NCBI GenBank assembly: GCA_038277395.1 | Contig: CM076196.1 | Location: 30,769,935-30,833,934, forward strand | DNA from: Dryocosmus kuriphilus | Taxonomy: Eukaryota; Arthropoda; Insecta; Hymenoptera; Cynipidae | Direction of reading: 5' to 3' | Length of the DNA: 64,000 nucleotides | Part shown: positions 10,156-21,599 of the stretch, piece after piece | Position numbering within the stretch: position 1 is the stretch's first letter | Layout of the letters: the number at the start of each line of letters is the position of its first letter | Notes under the pieces: model-generated | Told to the model about the DNA's origin: nothing | What the model saw: only the letters and a program-made list of their open reading frames with translations | Database searches by the model: none | Translations under genes and position numbers: made by a program

Positions 10156-12840
10156 GTAAATTTAAATCTTCCCTATGAAAATTTGTCAAAAGATACGAAA
10201 AATCGAGACTAATCCAGTTTTAAATATTAAATTAATTTCAGGATTTCTTCAACTCCTAAAAATAAATCGGCTTCGGTGTATTGTAATAAAAAAGCTTCGT
10301 TACATCTTCAGATAATTTTAATTTCACAATGTATATTAATAATATAAAACTGCAATTCTATATCGTAAGTACGCCCACTTTTAAGGATGATTTTGTGTAA
10401 CTGATTTGATGTATTGCTATAAAAATAAGACAACAAATATGAATGAAAATAATTATAAACTGTTGAAAAATTTGTAGACCCGATCGGACTTATAAATAAA
10501 TATAAATATGCACTTTCAAGGCATATTAGACATCCAGCTCGAAAAATAGAATTCATTAAACAATTTTAAGAATATCATATATATTTCTAAAGGGAAAGGA
10601 CCAAAAACTTTTTCAGTAGTAGTGAGTCTAAACAAAATTGTACTGACAATCTAGTTGAGCATAAAATTAGTCTACTTAAACTCACCTGAAACAAAAAGAA
10701 TGTCCATACTTATTTCGAGTTTTAGCAATAATTTAAAAGAGCGTATATTTGTAAAAAAACTAGCGAGCACATTGAAAGAGAAATAAACTTGATAAAATAA
10801 CAAAAACTTCCATTAAAATTAAAAAATTTTAATTAATAAAAAAGGAGGAAAATATACAACTGACAGAAGAAAGAAAACACCAGAAGAAATATGCTTAAAA
10901 TTTTCCACCGATTTGCAAAAGGACAATTGAGAATTGACAAATGATTTCTTATTAAAAGATACAATTGGAATGTTGCCAAAAATAGGTAAAAAATTTATTT
11001 GTACATTTGTCGATCGTTTTCCTTATGATAGGTAAATTTTCTTATCTTTAATCTAATTAATTTTCTTTCATATACTTCGAAAAAAAGTGTCAATGGAATC
11101 CTAAAAAAATCCCGCCAAAGCACCAGATATAACACAAGTCAGTATTAAAGTACCAACTTTTCTTAAAAATATTTTCGAGTCCAAAGAGGATTTTTTATTT
11201 ACAAACGTCGGATTGAAGAGTATCATTTTGTATTCAGATCGGGCATATTTTTCCGAAGTTTAATTTTTTATTTCATACTAGAAGTAATATCAGAATTTGT
11301 TATTTATATTTTCCTAAAAACCATTAATTTTTTAAATATTTAATTTGTCCCCTACTTAAAAAGGGGTCCATGAATGCATTTAGATATTTTCATTTCAATT
11401 ACGTTTTATTGCGCATGCGCGAAAAATAATTAACCTTTGTGTCAAGTTTCGATCCTTCATATTTATATAGCAATATGCTGTTGAAAATTTCAATAGGAAA
11501 CTTTCACTTTGAAAGTTTCAAAACACGACATTTTTGATCCAATGAAGTTTTCGTGAAATTTTTAGAAATTCAATGTTTACAGTAAAATTGGTACTTTAAG
11601 GCAAGGGCAGTTAAAAAATAATAACATAAGGAACATATCTTTTTAAAAATCTACAGAAAATGTTTAAATTGAATTAGTGTGTACTGATAAAAATTTCAAA
11701 TTTGGCGTTAATTTCAGGTTATGTTGACAAATGCTACAATGCTACAGTTCCTAAAATATCATAAGTTTCGTTTCACTAACTTTGAAACTTTTCATTGAAA
11801 CTTTCGGTTGAAAGTTTAAAAAAGTATAAATTTTTGAAACGACACACTGCTACCTTCATACGGTAGAATTATAGTCATGGCTCATTGACATTGTCAGGAA
11901 GCCAAAACCAAAAGAAGACGTATATGGTAGAATCGGTAGAATCCCACTAAAAATATTAACTAATACGATTTTAGAAATACTTTGTGAAGTATTTGTAGAA
12001 CAATAGTTGTATAAAATAAATGCCTGACGCTGATACGCTGAAGAGTGGAATTCGTTGCTGCCGTTGAATGGTTGAAACCGTAATCGAAGAACAAATAAGG
12101 TTTCGAAATTAAAACACAATTTTCGAACTGGTCACTTCATTTGTATATTCAATTTCACATTATAATAAAGTTACAAATCTTTAATTGTTTTGCTCTATAT
12201 AGACTTAATCCCTTACGCACTTTATACAACTAAATAATTATTTTAACGATTTGCTGTAATAAAATTAATTATATAATTTATAAAATCAGCAAGAACCGAA
12301 CGCGATGACGCTACGCGTTTAACAATTTAAACTTTCATTTTACTGATTTGATCAAATCATATAGTCTCAAAATAATTAAGTTCAATTTATCAATTCAACT
12401 GTCGCAGGTTTAAAGTAATTATAGCTGTTCGGAGATACAAAGTCTGCCGTTTTTCTGCTGTGCGCGCTCTTTTATAAAATACATTTTGGGCGGAGTAATT
12501 CCCCTACTCTAGGCCCCCAGCCTATCAAATTGCTGACCTCTTAACGTTTTATGTCCATTTCATCAATTAGAAAATAGGTCATATAGTTCCACCTACTAAA
12601 ATTAAGACGCAAAATGAGTCATTCGATGATGACATATATAAACAGTAATAATCCAAAGTCCTTACTTATTGCGTTTTACATTCATTTCATTGCTTTTTGA
12701 TTCAAATTTTCTTATCTTTGTTGCAATAACATTTATATAACTATATTCTGCTTTGGTAATATTACGTTAAATTGCAAACTTATTTGAATTCTCCCGCTAA
12801 ATCCGCCATCTTTGGTCATGTGCGATAGAATTTTAGTTCC
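10156..12840. other. AT-rich noncoding DNA, copy 1
   Basis: No coding region, RNA gene or element ends could be supported. The only local structure is a set of GAAACTTTC-type short inverted motifs at about 11490-11530 and 11770-11840. It recurs at 33203-35890. It may be downstream intron or flank of the SMYD4-like gene. Confidence 0.6.
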
Positions 12841-12894
12841 CAAATTTTGCACTCCATCACAAAGGGAACAGCCTGGCGCCATCTGGTTCATGAA

Positions 12895-13265
12895 AATGGC
12901 AATGAGGCTGGACCACTGATCTCTGTTATTATAGATGTTATATATATGCTATTACATGTGTATAACAGAGATCAGTGGGCTGGAGACCCAAAGTTCGGCG
13001 CAGATGTTGCCACTCCTTTTGGCGCTGCAAGATGCATGCTTTTTATCATTTTCTATTATTCATGGCGACCAGCTATTTGCTGAAATTTAAGGAATGCGCT
13101 ACAGAGCTTATTTTTCTACGCATGCGTCAACTTTGTCCAATCCTTATCTACATGAATAATACAAAATTATAAAAAACGTGTGCTTTGTGGCCCCAAAAGA
13201 AGTGGAGACATATGCGCCGCACTTTGAGTGTCCAGCCTCATTGCTGATGCATCAATCCCTCTTTA
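12895..13265. repeat. Imperfect inverted repeat containing a small hairpin insertion, copy 1
   Basis: Sequence from about 12899 (GCAATGAGGCTGGA, then CCCAAAGT.CGGCGCA) to about 13033 recurs inverted at about 13190-13255, giving two diverged arms. The left arm carries an extra 66-bp hairpin (12913-12978) absent from the right arm. The rest has no ORF with support. Confidence 0.6.
12913..12978. mobile_element. 66-bp hairpin mini-element with 6-bp target duplication, copy 1
   Basis: 17-bp perfect terminal inverted repeats (CCACTGATCTCTGTTAT and its complement) around a 32-bp centre. GCTGGA is duplicated at 12907-12912 and 12979-12984. The paralogous right arm near 13240 lacks it and has a single GCTGGA, acting as an empty site. 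Counterpart at 35962-36027. Confidence 0.65.
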
Positions 13266-13731
13266 TTTAGATGTAGATTACGCGTGATTTTTAAAAAATA
13301 AATTGCTATTAAAAATAGGAATGTCAGTATGGGAAAATGAGTGTCCCTATAATTAAATTCATAAAGTCAATGTTTGGAAAAAATTTGTTGGTCGTAGTTT
13401 ATCGAAAGATATTATCGATATTAGCTATTATACAAATTACTGTTTTAATAAGTAGGTAAGCAATGACATAGTCGGTTACTTACAATCTATGTATAATTGG
13501 AAACTTGGAAATTCGCGAGTTGAAAGACATTTTTAGGTTAGAATTCTTAGTTTATTGAATCTTGAAAGTTAAAAATCTTAAGAATTTCTGCAGTCTATAA
13601 TTTGTTTAAATATGTAACGTATATCATTCTCGAACTATTATTTCACATAGATTAAAAATGACATTCGCCATTTTTACGTGAATATCAAGAATATGGAACA
13701 CATGAGTGGGTAATGCTGACATCATGGACTA
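12985..13731. other. Noncoding stretch, copy 1
   Basis: Apart from the right inverted arm ending near 13262, nothing recognisable. AT-rich, with no supported ORF. Confidence 0.5.
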
Positions 13732-13797
13732 ATAATAGTAGGGAGACCAAACGCCAATGCGCGCGCGAATAGAAAGTCATGGTTCCAAGTTTTTTGG

Positions 13798-14172
13798 CGT
13801 AGGTATTCACTTGTCCGAAATTTCATTTTCCCTAAAACTCATTTTGCCGAAAAAATCACTAGATTTACGGGCGATGTAGAATTAAATGATAGAGGGGATT
13901 CCGCTTGTGAATTCATGGCATATTGCCATGATCACTCTAAATGGAAAATTACATTTAAAAAATTCGAGTTTTATAAAGAAAAATAAAGAATAAAGAATTT
14001 TCACGAAACGCCACCTAAAGTCAATTTGAGTTACAGATCTATCCAAAATTGGCCTTCCAAACAATTAATAGATGCATCTATTAATTGTTTGGAAGGCGTC
14101 TAGTAATCTAGTGATTTTTTCGGCAAAATGAGTTTTAGGACAAATGAAATTTCGGACAAGTGAATACCTACC
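13798..14172. mobile_element. Nested MITE with ~67-bp terminal inverted repeats, copy 1
   Basis: Near-perfect ~67-bp inverted ends (GTAGGTATTCACTTGTCCG...). A probable 9-10 bp target duplication, GTTTTTTGG at 13789-13797 and GTTTTTTTGG at 14173-14182, fits the unbroken right arm of the host foldback. The duplication size suggests a Mutator-like origin (inference). The centre holds a 46-bp perfect palindrome. Confidence 0.65.
14052..14097. repeat. 46-bp perfect palindrome, copy 1
   Basis: 23-bp arms with no spacer (outer GCCTTCC, inner GATG|CATC). Exactly preserved at 37100-37145. It could extrude as a cruciform. Confidence 0.85.
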
Positions 14173-14453
14173 GTTTTTTTGGACATAGTAGAGGGGCAGG
14201 ACGTACGCTGAATGCTATTGGTGGTCGCCTCGTCTTGAGTGGAATATCTGCGAAAGTTTTTGATTGGTTGGCTATTCATGAATCAAATTTAGCGCGAAAG
14301 TCCACCAGTAGAGAGTCTTAAGCAGCTCACGCAGTTATTCCACTCAAAACGAGGCCACCACCTTTAACATTTAGCGTACATTCTCCCCCCTTACTATGCC
14401 CGGAAAATTTGGAACCAATCGTGTGATACACAGTTTGGTCTCCTTACTATTAT

Positions 14454-15400
14454 CTACTTCATGGTTGGCATCTAGCCAATTTAAATTTGAAGTTCACATA
14501 AACAAACAACTTGTATTTTTCGAAAGATATTTTTGAAATAAATATTCAAGATAACTAATGAAAGACCAATGTAATTTTAATTCAAGCGAAATATACTTCA
14601 CAAGATTTGCATATAAAATAATAATGATAATAAGCATTCTAACCTCCAAATCTGACGGCTCGCCATATTTGCAATTATAAATTGTAAATAATCGAATGCA
14701 GTATTATTTACCAACTTAAAATGACCATTTGTCGAAATTCCTCTAGCACTACCTCTTCCTGATAAAAATTACGGAAAGGAAATGCATGCGTCTGTGTAAT
14801 CTTCTTTCAGATTCTTTCCGAAATCTGCATCCGAAGTTTTCCACCTCAATCAGTAATTTTAGCAGATTTTTAACAAAAAATTTTACTTGGGTCTTAAACT
14901 TTCAAAACATCTACTTATAATGAAATTATTCCCCGCACCAAATTTAAAGTAAATGGCCTTATGGCAAAAATTCTAAATATAATTTTTTTTTGTATTTTTG
15001 AACCTGCAATCTAAAAATTCTAAAGAAAAAAATCAGAAAAATGGACAGCTTTTAGACAAACATGCTCCCTAATTAAAATCACTAAGAGCTTTTTATTCAA
15101 CTGAATACATTCACATCACACTCGCGCTTCGCGCTCGACAATTAATTGTTTTTTAAATCCACTGTCGATTAGTGAAGTTTTTTTGTGACTTTCTACATTT
15201 TTCTAAATTTCCACAATGCAGGTTTTCGATTCTTAAAAGTAAAACGATGAGTCTTATAAAAAAAATGGGTCAAAAGCAAAAGTGCATATCTTCTTCAGGT
15301 AAATAATTGTACTTTTTAATATGTTTTGTGTGTTGCATATTTTGACCAGAAAATAGATTTAAAATAATATAATTAAAATTTTTTCTTATCTAGCATAGTT
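14454..15400. other. AT-rich noncoding DNA, copy 1
   Basis: No supported gene or element. A CGCGCTTCGCGCTCG-type GC palindrome lies at about 15121-15140; a relative occurs near 59900. Confidence 0.5.
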
Positions 15401-16780
15401 TATCCGGCAAATGGACTTTTTGATTTTGTGAAAACCGTTCTTAATAGATAAAATCATAGACGCTAGTTGAAATTAATATTTAAATATATAAACTATATTA
15501 TCCTTTAAAGGCAACCTTCAATAAGTTCTCAAAAAATTTTTAAGTAAAAGTATTCAATACTTTCTATTTTATAACAAATTTTCTCGACAGGGTGTCGACC
15601 AACCCAGTCTGGCAAGTATGTAATTCTACAGTAGCGCGTCAAACAAGGGTTAAGTGTGGATGGTTAACGAACTCGTCTTTTATTTTTGGACCGTGAAGAA
15701 GTGTGCCAAAGCGCAATCCAATCTGATGATTTTTTCAAAAGTTACCGCGTTAACAGACAACACGACGACGACAACGACGACGACAACAGACAGACAGATA
15801 CCGTCGTAAAAACCGTTTTTTCTCATTCAGGGGCTTTCAAAACGTGGAGATTTGATGAAGACTGGAAGGCTCAAATTTTACAGACATCTAATACCTTCTC
15901 TGATGCGAATGTAGAAATTGCATTTTTCATCCAAACTATGTAAAAAAATTGAGAAATCCACGTTTTTGATATAACTTAATCGACTGGTAAGCGTGAGAAA
16001 CTTTTAATAACTTTTTATTAACTTTATGATAATGTATTTTTTTATTAAAACAACTATTATACGTTTCATGAATAAAGCATGCGTTGGATCAAAAAATAGC
16101 TTTAAGCAAATTTGTAGATCTTTTTGAGATGAACAATTTTGCTTTTAATATTTTCTCGTATCTCACATAGTTTTGCTGAAAAGTGGATTTGTTTGTATTT
16201 AATAACATATTTCGCGAGTAACTCAAAAATATGCGTTTTTACGAAAAAATGAAAGAGAGAAAATTTATAGATCCTTTTGTGGCGAAAAACTTTGTTTATT
16301 ATCATTTTGTTCTTATCTTGCATAGTTTGCTTATTATCATTTTTTCGTATCTTCAATATTTTGGCAAGAAACCACAGTTCTTTATTTTTAATAACGTTTT
16401 CTCGATTAAAATAAAAACCATGCATTTTATCAAAAAAATAGTTGTAGATTTTTTTGAGGTGAGCAATTTTATTCTCTACCGTTTTTTTTTTGTATCTCGC
16501 ATAATTTAGCAGGAAAATTGATTTTTGGTTTTGTGAAAACCGTTTTTCATGGAAAAATCCATAACCACTGGTCAAAAACCGCTGGTTAACGAACTCGTCC
16601 TTACATTTTACGCCTTAAAGAAGTGTGGCAAAGCGCAATCCAATCCGATTAGTCCTTCGAAAGTTATTGTGGGAACAGACGACGACGACAACGAGAATGA
16701 CAACAGACAGACACCGTCGTAAAACATGTTTTTTCGGATTCAGGAGGTCACGAAACGTCGAGATTTCATTAAATCCGCGA
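15400..16780. repeat. Two diverged units of a composite repeat with (CGA/CAA) tracts, copy 1
   Basis: Two units share blocks in the same order: a block with GGATTTT.GATTTTGTGAAAACCG (about 15410-15500 and 16505-16560), then GGTTAACGAACTCGTC, GTG.CAAAGCGCAATCCAATC, a CGACGACGACAACGA tract and CCGTCGTAAAA (15660-15880 and 16580-16770). Further degenerate copies of the first block fill 16100-16500. The long minus-strand ORF over 16102-16575 is periodic and follows the repeat, so it is not taken as a gene. Counterpart at 38440-39830. Confidence 0.6.
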
Positions 16781-17359
16781 AAGTCATTTTTCACATAAAA
16801 CTAATACCTTCTCATTGAGATGAGAATATAATAAACAGCATTTTTTCTTCAAATATGATATTGATCTTCTGTCCGAAATTGTCTGAAAGAATCGGACTCG
16901 GAAAGATGAACGTATAAATCATATGTGTTGATTTTCTAAATTTGCCTGTAGCCACTATCGTTTTGGCGTAATTATATATATTTATTTTCCATAAAAATCA
17001 ATTTCTGTAAAATACGTCTGAATAAGACAAATTCGTCCATAAGCGATTTAAGATTTGCGCCGCTGCCTGTTATATCCGGAAAAAGCAAGATCATATTCGT
17101 ATCCATAACTGCCGCATAGGAGTCGCGCATAAAAACTACGTTGACACTTTTAGGGGGGGGGGGGGGGGGGCATATACGAAGTAAGGTGGAAAATTAATTT
17201 TTTTTAAATAAATTTTATTTAATATTTACAATAATTTACATAAATGTTACCAGCCGAAACATCTAAAAATTCCAAGTGAGTATACACGACAATATCTAGT
17301 AGACATTTTCGTCTTCGTCTTTTTATTGGCCCTGTTCTGTCAATTCTGCAGACCGTTGC
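16781..17359. other. Noncoding stretch with poly-G tract, copy 1
   Basis: Nothing coding. A pure G run at about 17153-17170 is longer in copy 2 (about 40210-40231), a typical place for assembly length error. Confidence 0.6.
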
Positions 17360-17367
17360 GCCTATAA

Positions 17368-20300
17368 TAGAGATGTGCCGTGATAAATTACCATGTCAGG
17401 TAACGGGTAATTTACGGTTATTTACCATCAGCGACCCAACAATTTGTTACCGTAATTTACCCAGTAACTTACCCTTGGCAAGCCTGTTTAATAAATTAAG
17501 CTCGTCTTATTGAGAAATTTAGGAATAAACTATTTTTGTGCACAGAAACAGAACGCCATGATCATGTTTTACGTTTATATTTCGCGCGCGCGAAATTGGT
17601 GACCATGTGACCAGTGGTCGACTTCACACTCACACTGCTTTACACAAACACATGCATGCATAAAAATAACCCAATTTCATTCGTAAACAAACATGACGCT
17701 GCTGAAATCTGAAATGTTTTCAATATTTTCGTGATATCTAGAAAGGGCTGCGGATTAATTGAAGTTTTGTTTACTGTTCGATGGGCTGTGTTTGTGCCAT
17801 TCAACAAGTCCAGGTAAGAATCGTGTTACAAATTGTCATGAATATTGAAAATTTCGTTCGATCTCAATCAAAGTAGAGTGGCTCATTTTCACCCTTACAT
17901 TTTAAAGCTCATAAAACTGTGCAATGAAACCAAAAAGTGGAATTTATAAGTATTTCACCCTCCTACCATCATTTGGTAATGCGGCATTACCTAAATACGT
18001 ATGTAAATATTGCGAAACGCAATATGCTCACAATATCACAAGAATGATGAAGCACTTAGCAAATCAGTGCAAAAAGTGCCTCCCCGATTTGCGAATTACT
18101 TTGCAAACAAAATTATTGACCGACAAACATCCCAAACAAAGCACTTCTCGAACAAACGCATCTCTTTTCGACGACGAGAAGATGATGAATCCGCTGCGAG
18201 CAGTGAAAAAGGTAAACAATTGAAAATTTGCAAGATTGAGCGTTTTATTGAAAAATTATTTTTGAATAGGAGATGTCGATCAGGGTAAGGAGAACATCGA
18301 CAGGAACTCAGTTGCAAGCTCAAGCAAGTCAATACTCAAGAAAAAACTCAGGAATCGAGGCATTTTTTGACAAAATGTCAATCAACGACCAGAAGAAACT
18401 TCAAAAATCAATGGCAAAGGCAATTTATGCGTCAGAGACTCCACTCATGTTCAGCGAAAGTGAAGAATGTCAAGACTTCTTCACACAACTACGACCATGT
18501 TTTACTTTGCCATCCAGGAAGCAACTATCGACAACTTTACTCGACGAAATTTACTCAGACGTTGAAAAGTATGCTACAACGAGGTTGAACAGAGTAAGAA
18601 CGGTCGGACTACAAACTGATGGATGGTCCAACGTCAGATTGGAAGGTATCATGAACTTTGCTCTGACAACACCTGAACCGATTTTCTTTAAATCGCTGGC
18701 AACTGGAGCCCACAAACAAACTGCAGCGTTTGTCGCCGAGAAAATTTCTGAGGTCATTGACACGGTCGGGAAGGAAAAAGTACTGGGAATTGTCACAGAT
18801 AATGAGACAAAAATGCAATGTTCCTGGCAAATTTTGCAACAAAAGTACGAAGGAGATGGTATTTTCTTCTATGGATGTTTGGCTCACGTCTTGAATTTGT
18901 TTGTGTCTGACGTCATTAACCAAAACAACGCTGATGTGATTTTGAGAGCAGCAACGTCCATCGCAAAGAAAATCAAACGTTTTCATGTTGTAGTTGGAGT
19001 CTTCGCCGAGATTCAAAAGAGTAACTATCAATCAGGAGATAAGCCTCATAAGCCAGCTGTCACGTTGAAACTTCCAGTGAAAACTCGTTGGGGATCCTCT
19101 TACGAATGCCTGCAAAGTATTCTCGTCAATCAGCAAAATTTGAAAAAATTGGCAATCTCCGAGAAAGCTCCATTGAATGTATTGACGAAAAAAATGTTGC
19201 TCGATGATGAGGACTAAATAAAAATCAAGAAATTGGCAACTTTGATCAAACCAATTTGCAAATGGATTACACGAGTTGAAAGTGACAATTCTACACTGAG
19301 CCAGGTACCAGAGATTTTCAAAGAATTGGAAAACCACTTCATCGAACAACTAAATACATCTCTGTCACTACTTCCACCGCCTGAGGCCAAAAAAGTACAT
19401 AAGAGTCTCAAGGATCGTGCTGTTATGATCATGAAGCCGATACACTGTGCTGCGAACATCCTTGATCTCAAATACAAAGGAGCAAACTTGAGCCCGGACC
19501 ATTATGTCGACGAATATGCAGTCATCAAAGAAGTGGCGAAAAAACTCGACCTTGACGCTGAAAAAGTTTCCATTGAACTGGCCCAATTCGTCTCTGATGA
19601 AGGTTTTTGGAGCAAACAAGTTGTCAAGGATGCTTTGTCTGCTGTTCCTGCCAGGCTCTGGTGGAGTGGAGTTTGCAAACCTACTATGTTAGGTAAAATT
19701 GCTCACAAGATTTTGAGTTTGCCATGTACTTTAGCTGCGACAGAGAGAATCTTTTCAACACATGGCTGGATTCACAACACAAGACGAAACCGACTTTTGA
19801 CCGGAAGCGCTGCCAAAATTGTGTACATTGCTCACAATTTAAGAACTTTGAAGGGGGGAATAAAAAAAAAAGAAAAAAAAAAAGAGAAGCAAGACAGAAA
19901 AACGAAGGTAAAAAGGAGGAATTTAACTGTTTAAAATATTTTTAAAATCATTTTCCTTTTTTTTGTTTCAGAAATCGAAGATGATTACCAGGATTCAGAC
20001 GTGCAAGGCGGCATTGTTGAATTGCAATCTCAAGAAGAAGACTTATTTGCTTTTTGCGCCAAAGATTTCGTCGATCTCGAGCAGGATTCGGACGAATAAA
20101 TCTAACAGACTGATTAAATATTAGTTATATCGCAAAAGTTCCTACGAGATATAATATACTTTAAATATATTTCTTAAATATATAAATATATTTAAAAAAG
20201 TTCCTACAAGATATAATATATTTTAAAAATATTCAAAGTTTTGTAATTATGATATTTGAAGTAATAAACAATTACATGCATGTATTTATCTATTCATTAT

Positions 20301-20618
20301 TACCTTTCTCCTTTGTATATATTGTCATTGTTACCTTATATTGTATAGATGCAAGGCTTTTTGCTAAAATACAAGCAAACAACCTTTTCTATTTCACGTT
20401 TGATTCGATTTTCAGTCATTTTTATAACAAAACTTAAAAATCTTTTAATATTATCAAATTTGTTTCGTGACGTGACGGTCAGGTAATTTAAAAATTTTAC
20501 CGTCATTTACCCAAAGAAGTAGGTGGTGGGGGAACCTGACCGTAACTTACCGTCAGGTAACGGTAATTGTAAGGGTAAATTGCGGCAAAAATAAATTACC
20601 GTTAAAAGCACATCTCTA
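17368..20618 (+). mobile_element. hAT DNA transposon, full length, copy 1
   Basis: 3,251 bp with terminal inverted repeats TAGAGATGTGC / GCACATCTCTA and an 8-bp target duplication GCCTATAA (17360-17367, 20619-20626), both diagnostic of hAT. Subterminal regions (about 17390-17480 and 20470-20600) carry many short GGTAA..TTACGGT-type motifs in both orientations, plausible transposase-binding sites. One three-exon transposase gene lies inside. Confidence 0.93.
17924..20099 (+). pseudogene. hAT transposase with BED finger, copy 1 (in-frame stop and 3' frameshift)
   Basis: Likely exons 17924-18211, 18270-19907 and 19972-20099, with GT-AG borders that keep frame across the first intron. Exon 1 has a BED-type zinc finger (KYVCKYC...HLANQC). 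Exon 2 has the hAT RNase-H-like core: QTDGW and VTDNE supply the two acidic residues, CLAHVLNL is the conserved C..H motif, and ATERIFS carries the third acidic residue inside the C-terminal dimerisation region. A TAA at 19215-19217 interrupts exon 2 in frame; the same stop is in copy 2, so it is real. In copy 1 a longer poly-A tract before the last intron also shifts the frame of exon 3. Without the stop the protein would be about 680 aa, normal for hAT. Activity is unlikely. Confidence 0.88.
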
Positions 20619-20626
20619 GCCTATAA

Positions 20627-20979
20627 GGTGCAATATAATATTTTGCTATAGAGATTCCTGAACAAATCAACGACAGAGGCTTCGATGCCTATTATCAGCG
20701 ACATAATAGTTCTTGGGTAGCTGAAGGAATTCCATTAATTGAAGATATATAAAAAAATAGTATTATAAACTTTACAGTAATTTAATTTCGTATTTATTAA
20801 TAATTAATATTAAATGTTTGGGTTGATGCATCACTAGTTTGGGGTTGTCAACGCATGGGGATGGGGTAAAAAATCGGAAAATTGTCAACGTGATAGTTTA
20901 GGCATGACCACATACGCATTTATATAATACAGTGAATATAGGAGCAACACACTTTTGCTTCCGCGCTACCAATATGCTA
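20627..20979. other. Noncoding contig end, copy 1
   Basis: No gene. The last ~120 bases differ from copy 2 by several small indels, suggesting low consensus quality at the contig end. Confidence 0.6.
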
Positions 20980-21479
20980 NNNNNNNNNNNNNNNNNNNNN
21001 NNNNNNNNNNNNNNNNNNNNNNNNNNNNNNNNNNNNNNNNNNNNNNNNNNNNNNNNNNNNNNNNNNNNNNNNNNNNNNNNNNNNNNNNNNNNNNNNNNNN
21101 NNNNNNNNNNNNNNNNNNNNNNNNNNNNNNNNNNNNNNNNNNNNNNNNNNNNNNNNNNNNNNNNNNNNNNNNNNNNNNNNNNNNNNNNNNNNNNNNNNNN
21201 NNNNNNNNNNNNNNNNNNNNNNNNNNNNNNNNNNNNNNNNNNNNNNNNNNNNNNNNNNNNNNNNNNNNNNNNNNNNNNNNNNNNNNNNNNNNNNNNNNNN
21301 NNNNNNNNNNNNNNNNNNNNNNNNNNNNNNNNNNNNNNNNNNNNNNNNNNNNNNNNNNNNNNNNNNNNNNNNNNNNNNNNNNNNNNNNNNNNNNNNNNNN
21401 NNNNNNNNNNNNNNNNNNNNNNNNNNNNNNNNNNNNNNNNNNNNNNNNNNNNNNNNNNNNNNNNNNNNNNNNNNNNNNN
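20980..21479. other. Assembly gap (500 N)
   Basis: Exactly 500 N, the style of a fixed-size scaffold gap of unknown true length. Reading frames drawn across it are meaningless. Confidence 0.99.
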
Positions 21480-21599
21480 GGCTCGTCCTTCTACGAGCTA
21501 GGATTTTTAGTTATATTTTTCTATGTTAAACACTATATAGATAAAATTTAATCGATCACCACGTGTATAATCGATCCCGGTCCACAATATATACTTTTC

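Larger units (their letters stand above)
13732..14453. mobile_element. Foldback/MITE element with long arms and CTA target duplication, copy 1
   Basis: The termini match as ATAATAGTA.GGAGACCAAAC in inverted orientation and the arms stay similar for well over 100 bp (shared GTACGCT and GAGTGGAATA blocks). CTA flanks both ends (13729-13731, 14454-14456). A 3-bp duplication is typical of PIF/Harbinger-type elements; the class is an inference. The left arm is split by a second element (13798-14172). No coding capacity. Confidence 0.6.
1..20979. repeat. Duplicated ~21 kb segment, copy 1 (end of contig 1)
   Basis: This whole stretch recurs in the same orientation at 23048-44013, with every element in the same order. 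Differences seen by eye are nearly all indels in homopolymers or short tandem runs, for example the poly-T runs near 3360 and 5110, poly-A near 18350 and 19870, and poly-G near 17155. The copy stops exactly at the N gap, in mid-segment. The last ~120 bases carry clustered small indels relative to copy 2, as expected of a poorly polished contig end. It is probably an unmerged overlap or alternate haplotype; a true recent duplication is the alternative. Confidence 0.95.

Noticed and set aside
10243..10317. Possible terminal exon of SMYD4-like A after a TTTCAG
   Set aside because: A short phase-0 frame ending in TAA exists, but it resembles no SMYD C-terminus and has no counterpart downstream of gene B.
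12847..13083. 78-aa ORF over the hairpin insertion
   Set aside because: Its middle is the 66-bp hairpin and its flanks are an inverted repeat; no homology recognised.
16102..16575. 157-aa minus-strand ORF with repeated KIVHLKKIY motifs
   Set aside because: Follows the period of a degenerate AT-rich repeat, and the counterpart in copy 2 is cut by a one-base run difference; no domain recognised.
20932..21551. ORFs spanning the N run
   Set aside because: Composed almost wholly of N; no evidence of coding.
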